A DNA stretch of 64,000 nt from Stenopsyche tienmushanensis. Taxonomy: Eukaryota; Arthropoda; Insecta; Trichoptera; Stenopsychidae. Shown one piece after another: positions 55,841 to 64,000 of this stretch (position 1 is the first letter of the stretch; each line of letters starts with the position of its first letter). Where the stretch lies: NCBI GenBank assembly GCA_008973525.1, contig WACJ01000108.1, forward strand, positions 806,001 through 870,000, given 5' to 3'. Under the pieces are notes generated by a model. It did no database searches, was not told the DNA's origin, and was given only the letters and a program-made list of their open reading frames with translations. The position numbers were made by a program, and so were the translations under genes.

Positions 55841-56903
55841 GTATACGTTAGGTTGGGTACTTTTGGAACTACCCTCGTATAAATGGAGTTAAAAGTATTT
55901 TATTTTCCAATGAGTAGATAAATTACAACACACTGAGTAGAAATAAATCCATTTAATAGCATTTGGAGATACATTCCACCGTAAAATGACCTCTACACCG
56001 GTGCATGATTTGGAATTCGGATTACATACCGAACATGCTGAATAACTTTTGAGCATTGATATTCCGTATGCATTATGGGGAATACAAAGCAGATATTTCG
56101 TTTGCAAAACCGATCTCGCTGCGATTTGTGATCAACATGAAAGACTTGATAAATAAGTTATATCAAGGAACAAGACAGCATTGAAGTCTCATCATGCAAG
56201 GTCTTTCTGCAAAAAGTGGCCACCCCATGCAAGCACTTCCTCCGGCAATGAAGCAGCAGCTCCATTTAACTTGTTGAAGGGTACGTAAAAAATAACACTG
56301 GATGCGATGCAAGTAAGGGCAGCCATTTACAATGATCTGCTATCACGCGACGTTATAGCGTGACCCCCCGGGTTACGTTGTAGAAAGTCAAGGTTCATTT
56401 CCGAGCGCGGCCAATTACCAACAAAGTGGAAGGCCACTAAATAATACACCACAAGGTTTATTTATATACATAAAATCTATCACCTACAAATAAATATAAC
56501 CCACCCGGTAATAAAGCTTCGCTTATGGCCGCGTCGGGTGTAGCCCGGGCGCTACCCTTTATTGGGGGGGTGTTTTCGCTACGTAATGGGTGATAATTCC
56601 GTATTTTACGACTGTAATTTTTTATATTCCTTTATACTTGGAAGGAATGCGTGAATGAATGTAAAATATAAAAATGTATTGGTTTACTTAAATCGTTATT
56701 TATTAGCGCATACGAGATTCAATATAAAACACTTGTTGATTTGGTTCAGCGTTGCTTTTGGACAATAATCATAATTTATTTTCTTGATCTTTTTATAGTT
56801 AAAAATAATCTGTATAATATAGTTCAAAGGGTGCAATGAGATTATTACATTAATTAAGAAATATATTTACCCTTTTAATATCAATGCTGTTATAACGAAA
56901 GTG
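55841..56903. other. no gene; GC-rich island 56200-56600
   Basis: The island contains TTATAGCGTGACCCCCCGGG, GTAATAAAGCTTCGCTTATG, GGTGTAGCCCGGGCGCTACC and an AATAAA signal. It looks like part of a repeat (perhaps an LTR) but has no second copy in the window and no domain. Confidence 0.35.
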
Positions 56904-57616
56904 TATGGGAGTCATCTAGAAAAGTCGGGACGGACTATCTTTTGGATTCTAGGGTGTAGCGACACACCCATGTCTCATCCCCCGTCACAATAAAGTCTAA
57001 AAAAGCTTCTCCCTCAAACGATCAAAAAATACAAGCACAGCGGTCACGCGATTTTCAGATACCCAGAATGCTCCCATGTGAGCATTCTGGGCACCCATCG
57101 AGCACACAAGCTCTTGTAATCGAATTTTTTCGACACAATATCACTAAAGAGACTTTGAAAAATCTCAGGAAATTCTTCCTGAAAGTCATCAAGCGTCACA
57201 CGGTAAAAATTTAGCACTTATTCTTTAATTTTTTGCATAAGATTATCAGAAATCACTGATGTTCTCCCACTTTTTGCTTCGCCGTTAGTATCATAACGAC
57301 CTTTTCTGAACAACCTAACCCACTTCATGGTACGTTGTCGACTCATCACACAACTACTATAAACTTCCACGAGCTTCTGATGGATATTCGCAGTGATATT
57401 GTTCTGCAAAGTAAAAAAAATATGACCGCATCAATCTCGCATGAACGGGAAGTGGCGGGAGTGCGCGATGAGCTCACCATCGGAAGAATTTACTGTGACT
57501 GAACAAAATGGTTGACAAACACGCAGTACCAAACCAACTGACTATTAGAATTCCGCTTATACGACAGGTGCGCCAAATTCAAAACCAAAAACTCGATCTC
57601 AGGAGCGCTTGTATTA
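56904..57616 (-). mobile_element. MarB mariner, minus strand, C-terminally deleted
   Basis: The clearest MarB N-terminal copy without module M. On the minus strand the 5' region (57616 to 57430) is followed by the open frame 57409-57218: LQNNITANIHQKLVEVYSSC-like, VMSRQRTMKWVRLFRKGRYD and SGRTSVISDNLMQKIKE. Then come ILSKKFDYKSLCAR-like and WVPRMLTWEHSG-like residues, and GEAFLDFIVTGDETWVCRYT (about 57010-56950) with an intact DETW. A TIR-like sequence (TATGGGAGTCATCTAGAAAA) closes it at 56904. The DDE core after the first aspartate is missing. A 30-bp inverted duplication sits at 57062-57091. Confidence 0.75.
57062..57091. repeat. perfect 12-bp stem inside MarB
   Basis: CCCAGAATGCTC and GAGCATTCTGGG flank a 6-base loop. 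Other MarB copies (47295 and on) have this word once, so the hairpin arose by local inverted duplication in this copy. Confidence 0.75.
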
Positions 57617-57690
57617 TTTATTTTTAGACGAACATTGTTCAGATAAATATGTATTTTGGGATCATAGTGTCCAATATATGTCAAACTTTA

Positions 57691-58085
57691 TTACACTTGG
57701 GTCTGTTTTTATACGAATTTGATGTTATGCGGTTTTCAAAAATAATGGAAACTATCCCATCACCAGAGGACAAGGTTTTTTTTATGCGAATTCGCATTAA
57801 AAAAATCTAAAATTAACACTTGTACAAGTTACAACCGTTATAATGTGAGTGTGTATAGGGCGATGGGCAAATTTTTTAAATCTTGCAACTCTTCTCAAAA
57901 GCTTAAGAATTGCATCTGTATGATTATCGAGTGAAATAGGCTTTAAAAGGCAATTCTAAGATAAATACGTATTGTTTTATTTTAATTGTTTTTATATAAA
58001 CTTTTTTATGCGATTTTTGGTACATTCTATTACATTGATTTGAAGTTATGCGGTTTTTAAAAATAATGGAACCTAACACTCGAAT
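57691..58085 (-). mobile_element. family Z element, inverted, truncated copy
   Basis: Reverse complement of most of 12365-12759. The TIR (TTACACTTGGGTCTGTTTTT) is at 57691-57714. Internal landmarks include AATTAACACTTGT, AAAAGCTTAAGAATTGCAT and GATTTGAAGTTATGCGG. The second TIR is absent; similarity stops at about 58085. Confidence 0.7.
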
Positions 58086-60126
58086 AACGAAGGGGATTAT
58101 AATTTTCATTAAATATTCGAATACTTTCGAATATTTGAGTGTTTATAAAAAAAAACACGCGTGACCATATGGTGACACTAAATAATAACTGTCTGTCTTA
58201 TTTATTATAATATCTGGATATTTAATAAGATATTATGCATCCATAGCATTAATTAATTAATCACAGTAAAGTAAGGGAGTAAGTGTTATTTCGATGAGAG
58301 ATTTTGCAATATTTTCTTTATTTATAATTTTGTAAAAATTTGAAATTGCAAAAAAATTCCGGATGTTATAAATGCTAAGAATGTGACGGTCCAAATATAA
58401 TTTTGTTATCTTTATTTTGAGTGCTTAATTTTCCGGCGCATACTTTGAGTAAAAATGAGCGTGACCGTGTGGTTACGTGCCTTTCTGCGTAAATCTTTTA
58501 TCGGATTTTATTTATTTTGGTGAACATTTTTAGCATGAAAAGTGAGTTTTTAATGAAAAAAATATTTTTTCGCTTTGAAAATTATCAGTTTTATGGAATA
58601 GTCAAATGAATGTTATGGGGCGAAAAGCATTATTTAAGGTAGAATAAATTCTATAACACGCAATTTTTTTTCACAAGTCAAATACCCCCCAATTTTATAA
58701 CAATGGTATTGAAAATCGTTCAATAGATGGAGAATAAGGCTTCAATTTCAATACAGCTTTTCTTTGTTCGCACCCAATATTTGATACAGGAGAAGAATCA
58801 TACATTTTAATTGAAATGTACGTACATAACAACGTATCGAGCGTTCGTATAATTAATTAGCAAATATATTTGAATTGATTAATAGAACATTAGCATTGAA
58901 ATAAAATTATCCATTGTATATTGATTTTATAATAACTGTGTAATTGTGTTCCAGGAAACACTGGTCATTATGATTAATGAAAGTGTATGGGTGTTTTTAG
59001 TATTCCATAGCTGATCATATGATATTATGGCGAAAGGCAATTTTCTTAGATTGTCATCGGCTTGTAAACTAAAAATATATGAAAAACTATACCGATACTG
59101 AAATTTTGTACGCGAATTTAGTTTCCACTTGCCAGAACTTCAACTCTCCAGAGCTGGTGATAAGATCTTTTGCGGAATGGCGACTCTAAATAAAAAAACA
59201 TAATAAAAAAAATCACACGCGACGGGCTGATAAAAAAGCACCAAGGTTTTTCTTCAAGTTCCATTACGATTATGGAATTTGATTACAAGCCCTTGGCACG
59301 ACAGTTTCCATTTTTCTCCTCTTAAATTTCATAAAATAAAGCCCAGCTTAATTCTGTCACGTGCTGCCTTTTTCTGGCGGCCATAGTTCATGTTTATTAC
59401 GACCCCATTCTCGGATAAGAGCAAACTTGGGAACAAAAACTTCTTTCAACTTTAGGGCGTCAAAAACGGCGCCCAAATCCAGGGCTCGGATTTTTTAATC
59501 TCGGTCGAAATACAAACTCAATCAATTAGGGCATCGAAGCCCATTTTCAATTTGGAGGAGTGAAAATGATTTAAGTGCCGCTTGGAGTCCGAGAATTTGC
59601 ATAATGCCAAAAATCGACGATAATAGACTCTCAGCATGCGAAACACAACGCAGATATCAAAATCGTAATTACAACATTTGAGGCCGTTGCAGGCAAATGC
59701 CTCTTTGGGGCACAATCATTATGGCTGTTTTGCATGCTAAAATATCTTAACACCTCTCGAGGATCATTATCTTGTTCGGATCTGGATGGAAGATCTCACA
59801 TTCGAAGGTCGCTCTGTAATGGAGATGATGACCTTAAACGATATCGTTATTTTTACAATATTTTCTAAAAATAAATTTTAAGACAACACATTGGCTACGG
59901 AGGATACACATGCAATATTTTAACAAACATGATGAGGTGCACGAGCTAGTAGATATGATAGACATTTATAAATATATATGGAATATGAAGCCTTTTTGAG
60001 ACGAAGGAACAATGGAAGAAGACAGTTTATTTGCAGACAAGGTTATAGCGTCAATTTTTTGGGATTCGCGTAAGATTAATTTCATTATTTTCAACAGCAG
60101 TAAACGCAAAAGGATTAACTAAAAAA
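58086..60126. other. unique non-coding; candidate conserved region 59220-59800
   Basis: 58086-59200 is very AT-rich with nothing recognised. 59220-59800 is GC-richer, unique and without a credible frame; a possible regulatory region by appearance only. Confidence 0.35.
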
Positions 60127-60259
60127 ACCGGCCAATTTGTTTGATCCCGCGCGTTTGTCAGCCATTTTGTTAGGTCGCAGTAAATTCTTCCGATGAAGAG
60201 ATCGTCGCGCACCCCCGTCCCGTCTTGTTCATGCAAGATCCGTCATCCGTGCGGTCATC

Positions 60260-60610
60260 CGTTTTTGATTTTGCAGAATAATACCACTGCAAAAATCCAT
60301 CGGAAACTCATAGAAGTTTATAGTAGTGATGTGATGAGTCGAAAACGTGCCATTAACTGGATTAGGTTATTCAGATAAGGCCGTACTGATATTAATGACG
60401 AAACAAAGAGTGGGAGACCATCAGTGGTTTCTAACGAACTTGTGCAAAAAATTGAAGAAGTGCGAAATTACTACCGCGTGACGCTTGACGACCTTTATGA
60501 AGAAGTCTCCCTGGTATTGTGTCGAAAAAATTAGACTTCGAGAAGTTGTGTACGACCTGTGCATCTGAGCCCCATCAAAATCGCGTGACCATCGCTCGTG
60601 ATTTTTTGAA
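60260..60610 (+). pseudogene. MarB transposase N-terminal half
   Basis: LQNNTTAKIHRKLIEVYSSD, VMSRKRAINWIRLFR, a stop, GRTDINDETKSGRPSVVSNE, LVQKIEEVRNYYRVTLDDLY, then a frameshift and SKKLDFEKLC. This is the first helix-turn-helix, the GRPS linker and the start of the second helix-turn-helix of a mariner transposase, and the best readable MarB N-terminus here. One stop and at least two frameshifts are present. The reading ends in the region that other MarB copies continue as WVPRMLTQE. Confidence 0.8.
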
Positions 60611-60718
60611 TAGTAGGGAGAAGTTGAGATCGGACAGACAGTGACTTAATGGTATAGTCGGACTCGTTAAGATAGAGTCCAAGCCTTGCGCTGATCTGTT
60701 CCAAATGCCCTGGATGAG

Positions 60719-61690
60719 TGTTAGACTTCACGATGCCTGTATATACAACCTCAATGGGGGGAGGGAGCAACCTTACTTCCATGGGCAATGGTCAAACAGC
60801 ATCGTCGATTTGCTCATCAAATTTTGCTGGGGGAACCCAGTTAACATGAGTTGGGTATGCTGCCTGTGCTGGGTGTGTGGAACTGCTGATTACAGAACTT
60901 GGTGGAGTCTGTGCCAAAGGCATACCATTATTCTTAAACAGCCAAGGCATACTGACGGATATAGACACATCGGAGAAGGTCAAGTGGACACATACACTAC
61001 TGCCCGACGTAAGAAGGTGGAGCGAAAGGCGACACGGAAGGGCATAAAAGCCAGAATGTCGCGTTACAATACCAGGGGGACAGAGAAGGACAAGGGGGAG
61101 ATTTAGTGGGTAGGCACGACTGAAAAATCGTGAATCCTACACTACCCAGATTCTCTGGGTGTCTTGTGAAGATTCCTCACCCACAGGAAAAAAAGGGTAC
61201 GGCCAAACGCGATGAAAGACAGAGGAGGAGGGGTTTTAGTGGATAACGGATCTGAATTTGCGTACTTAGCTTAGTTTTAGTATTAATCCGGATTCCCACA
61301 CTACTACCAGGTGCGGGCCTGGTACGTGTGTTTAATACATTTCCGGGGAGAACGGCTTTAGACTGCTCTAACAGCAACTCGTCTACGTGGTTAGTGTCTG
61401 GTGGCAGTGACGCTGCTTAATAGCATCCTTTGAATCTTAGAATAACCTACGCCCTTCCTTCTCCAACGCAACTTGTTTATATGTAGTCTGAAGCCGGTTT
61501 TCCTGTGTAAACCTCCCTTCTCTCGGGAGAGCGCGGAGTAAAAGAGGTGGCACCTGGATGCTCTGTGCATGACGTTTCTCCTGAGATCAAAAGATCGGTG
61601 GAAGACAATTTTGTGTGGCTAGTCTGGGGAAACTTGGAACAGATCGCACAGCAGCGCAGGTAATAGAATCTGTTTGGAAGACCTTCTAAA
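60719..61690 (+). repeat. module M, copy E, interrupted by R1 tail
   Basis: Degenerate forward copy: CACGATGCCTGTATATACAA, TGGGGGGAGGGAGCAACC, GATTTGCTCATCAAATTTTG, AACATGAGTTGGGTATGCTG, then after the insert GGGGAGAACGGCTTTAGACT, GTGGCAGTGACGCTGC, GTCTGAAGCCGGTTTTCCTG, AAGATCGGTGGAAGACAA and GTGTGGCTAGTCTGGGG. It shares the extra GTGGCAGTGAC segment with copy D, so D and E form a subfamily. Confidence 0.65.
60985..61195 (+). repeat. R1 3' end insertion inside module M
   Basis: Encodes the last residues of an R1 frame (ARRKKVERKATRKGIKARMS) and the 3' UTR with a stem-loop at 61110-61140 (GTAGG, CACGA, loop, TCGTG, CCTAC). It ends CCTCACCCACAGGAAAAAAA at about 61189. The target duplication is not readable. 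A second, more diverged R1-like tail (TTTTAGTGGATAACGGATCT to CACACTACTACCAGG) follows at 61230-61315. Confidence 0.65.
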
Positions 61691-61724
61691 CTGGTAAGCC
61701 GTTGCCCGTCGATCTACCAATTGT

Positions 61725-62285
61725 TCCAAATTCCCTCGGACTAGCCACATAGGAGTGTCTTCTATCGCTTTTTAATCCCCTGAGAAACATTACGCGCAGA
61801 ACTTCTAGGTGCCTCCCCAGAAAGAGGCAAGATTCCCGCAAATTTGGATGTCGGTTTCAGACTACGTATATCCAAAGGTTTTGATGGAGGAGTAAAGTAA
61901 AGTTTACGCTGAAATACAAAGGAACGGAAGGAGAAGGGGGCTGCAGCAGAGAACGAGCTACAAGGGCTCTCCCTTCCATATGGTACTTTGTAGTATTTAG
62001 CTACGGAGACGATCAGCCGATTTTCAGCCGAAGATAGTGGTGTCGTATTTTAAACAGAGTCCCCTTGTTCCTTCTGTAATCGGTACATCCACATTTCACT
62101 TTGCTGGTGCGCAGTACAGGGTAAACCGCGCATCTAACTTATCTTAGTTGGGCTATTCCTGCAGCGTTTGGTGAGCAAGTCGACAAGGCACCTCTGTTCT
62201 ACATCATTACCCCAAGTATTCCACTGTTACCCACGGGTCTAGGGTTGGCCTTCTGAGGTTTTATGGGTCATCATCGTAGATTGAA
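61725..62285 (-). repeat. module M, copy F, opposed to copy E
   Basis: Reverse orientation: CCCTCGGACTAGCCACATAG, CATTACGCGCAGAACTTCTA, GGGGGCTGCAGCAGAGAACG, GAGCTACAAGGGCTCTCCCT, TTTAGCTACGGAGACGATC, CTTATCTTAGTTGGGCTATT and GAGGTTTTATGGGTC. More diverged than A-C. Together with copy E it forms a large imperfect palindrome about 30 bp apart at its centre. Confidence 0.65.
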
Positions 62286-62540
62286 ACACCCACTGAGATA
62301 CGGTATAGAAAAACTTTTCTAGACTCTATCGTGACGAGAGATGAGACCTACATCACAGAATCCAAAAGACAATGCAAGACCTGGTGGTGGATCAACTGAA
62401 TAAATGTCTCGATTTCGACGATGATTACGTTGAAGAATAGTTTAATATACTTGTGAAGTATCTTGCTAATTTCAATTAAAAACAAGCATTTTTCGATCCT
62501 ACATAAATGTCATAATCTTACTTTCTGGATGACCCTCGTA

Positions 62541-63477
62541 TATTAAAACATACGTGTAGGCAATCCCGCCATTAAGCGGTCGGACTAATAACTCAATCAA
62601 CATTTTTTAAACATATATTCGCTATGAAAAACCATGTCAAAATGATTGGCAATGGTTCCACAAAAAAGGGATTGCTAAAAGCCACCTCAAAAAAATACAT
62701 AAATAAAATCTAGATGTTACAGATTGGTAAAAGCTTTCGATTTAATGAGTTTTAAATTATTGAAACCTGATTAAGTGTGTACATCATACAGCTTGCAACA
62801 GATAATCAATCCATAGCATATAGATACATTATTTATTTAATAATTTGTTAACGTTCGATTGAACGAAAAGGCCAACGGCTCTGGATATCTTAAAAGCAGA
62901 CAGAATTTATGATCGCATTTAAGTCAATTTTTCTTTCTAAGTTCTGAGAAATGATCGTTAAAGACTTGGCAATTACACATTTAAATGTGTTCATCAATCA
63001 AACTTTTTTTTTAACTTTTAAGTCGTGGTTTTTGAATCATTGCATATTTTTATAATTTATGAATTTAGATATGTCTGAGGAGTTTTTGCTTGGGATTTTA
63101 GGCTCCGTATTTTATTCTTTTTGTAAATTGTAAGTGCGTTACAACTTGATAAGACAGCTTTCGAGCTGTAAATTTAAGCTCAATACGCAATTCTAGAAAA
63201 AAGGGTCCTAATAACTACCAAAAATATCGCACATTTAACTCTTTTTCTCACATGCTGAAATGTCGATTTTTCCTCTGATGGCTCCTATGTTTTACATGTT
63301 GATACATTGATTATTTCTATATTGTCCCGATGGGTTCTATATTGAGTCTGAATTAATATGTTTATATTTAGCATGGATTTTCAAACGATTAAAATCTGCG
63401 CCAAAATACGCAAATTTTTACCAAAAATAATAAAAAATTCTAGCGTGGGAGATGAAACATCTTCACTAAATAGCGCT
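62541..63477. other. AT-rich, no gene seen
   Basis: Unique sequence without a credible frame. Confidence 0.4.
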
Positions 63478-63835
63478 GTATTTTTGAGCAGATTTAATTC
63501 TCCAGACTAACATCGACATCTTCCGTCTCTCTTCAGGTGCAATGTGTTATTTTAACAGCGCCATCTCTTGTGGCCCTGCGGAGACATTGCAACTGCATAT
63601 CGACGGATCGCATCTTGCGCGTGCACCGTTGCCGGTTGCGGAGTGACGCGCAAGATGTGGGAGTTGGGAAGAGCCTTGGCTGCTGGAAATCGTCCTTCCC
63701 GCAGCCAGATATCTTTCTCGTTTGGAATAAATAGTTATTTAGAAAAAAGTCTTTCTATTCGACGCCCGTCTATTCCCATTGATTATATTCACATTCTGCC
63801 CTTGAGAGCGCGTGATATTTTTATCATAATTATAT
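63478..63835 (+). repeat. LTR fragment (copy 11), long
   Basis: TGTATTTTTGAGCAGATTTA, AACATCGACATCTTCCGTCT, ATTTTAACAGCGCCATCTCT, GGAGACATTGCAACTGCATA, TTGCGCGTGCACCGTTGCCG, GTCCTTCCCGCAGCCAGATA, TCTCGTTTGGAATAAATAG, AAAGTCTTTCTATTCGACGC, CCGTCTATTCCCATTGATTA and CTTGAGAGCGCGTGATATTT. Together with the 5.6 and 7.0 kb copies it suggests a full LTR of roughly 400-600 bp with an AATAAA signal. No primer site follows. Confidence 0.75.
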
Positions 63836-64000
63836 GTCCATTATATTTTGCACAAAAGTGACATTAGATTTTCGATTAAATATGTCTCCTCCAATTGACA
63901 ATGATTGTCTATTATAAGAATATCTTATCAATAATAATGATTATAATCCAAATACACATATATCTATTGGCCAAAAGTCAATAGGACCTCAAATTCTACA
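63836..64000. other. window end, nothing recognised
   Basis: AT-rich sequence after the LTR fragment. Confidence 0.4.

Larger units (their letters stand above)
60127..62540 (+). mobile_element. MarB mariner carrying two opposed modules M and an R1 tail (composite E)
   Basis: The 5' MarB region (AATTTGTTTGATCCCGCGCG, TTGTCAGCCATTTTGTTAGG, TAAATTCTTCCGATGAAGAG) leads to the N-terminal coding part. The left TIR is lost; the right end at 62520-62540 is ACTTTCTGGATGACCCTCGTA read as two blocks. Between about 60640 and 62290 lie module M forward with an R1 tail, then a second module M in reverse. MarB returns at 62300 with GKTFLDSIVT-like, DETYITESK-like and KCLDFDDDYVEE residues, the C-terminus. 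The two MarB halves are therefore split by 1.6 kb of other repeats. Confidence 0.75.

Noticed and set aside
57062..57091. Rho-independent terminator
   Set aside because: It is a stem inside a mariner relic in a eukaryotic genome, with no T-run role.
60705..61106. 133-codon frame as a gene
   Set aside because: It is a fusion of module M sequence with the end of an R1 frame.

Overview
This 64 kb window reads as AT-rich, non-coding nuclear DNA of an arthropod, most likely an insect. That is inferred from the repeat content: mariner and Tc1-like relics of several lineages, R1-clade non-LTR retrotransposon fragments, and fragments of an LTR retrotransposon with a tRNA-Leu-type primer-binding site. 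I found no intact host gene, no convincing exon, no tRNA or rRNA and no prokaryotic feature. The longest open frames are TE relics (187 codons of an R1 C-terminus at 10.0-10.6 kb, 151 codons of another at 27.9-28.4 kb) or unsupported frames. One unidentified degenerate minus-strand frame lies at 34.8-35.5 kb.

Layout. 0-8.5 kb: mariner fragments (0.54, 1.85, 3.96 and 7.46 kb) interleaved with LTR fragments (1.0, 1.75, 3.6, 5.6 and 7.0 kb), two of which keep the LTR/primer-binding-site junction. 8.7-10.9 kb: an R1 relic lacking its catalytic core, between 43-bp direct repeats. 12.3-17.8 kb: a 483-bp inverted-repeat element, transposase fragments, and a 511-bp element with 36-bp terminal inverted repeats (TIRs). 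19.7-25.3 kb: R1 scrap, a dispersed hAT-like repeat, a tandem duplication, mixed transposase fragments and a possible piggyBac-like element. 25.5-39.4 kb: mostly unique sequence with two short Tc1/mariner elements (26.8 and 33.9 kb), an R1 relic (27.6 kb), a pair of inverted arms and a 105-bp MITE-like hairpin. 39.4-62.5 kb: the densest part, with nested composites in which an extinct mariner family (here MarB) carries R1 pieces and an unclassified ~0.7 kb repeat (here module M). 63.5 kb: a final LTR fragment. Relatively GC-rich unique stretches without repeats lie between these (about 2.8-3.1, 6.6-6.8, 18.5-18.9, 25.6-26.6, 32.4-33.1, 48.2-48.6 and 59.2-59.8 kb). They could be conserved regulatory DNA of a large intron or intergenic region; this is inference.

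The best candidate for something undescribed is module M. Six copies are visible in both orientations, all inside or touching MarB mariner sequence. In two of them direct duplications of the host sequence (about 15 and 20 bp) flank the module, so it looks like a separately mobile, retroposon-like unit. One copy is itself interrupted by a 5'-truncated R1 tail with a 10-bp target duplication, which gives a clear order of insertions. Family names (MarA, MarB, module M, family Z) are labels used only here. All assignments are by eye; no database search was run.
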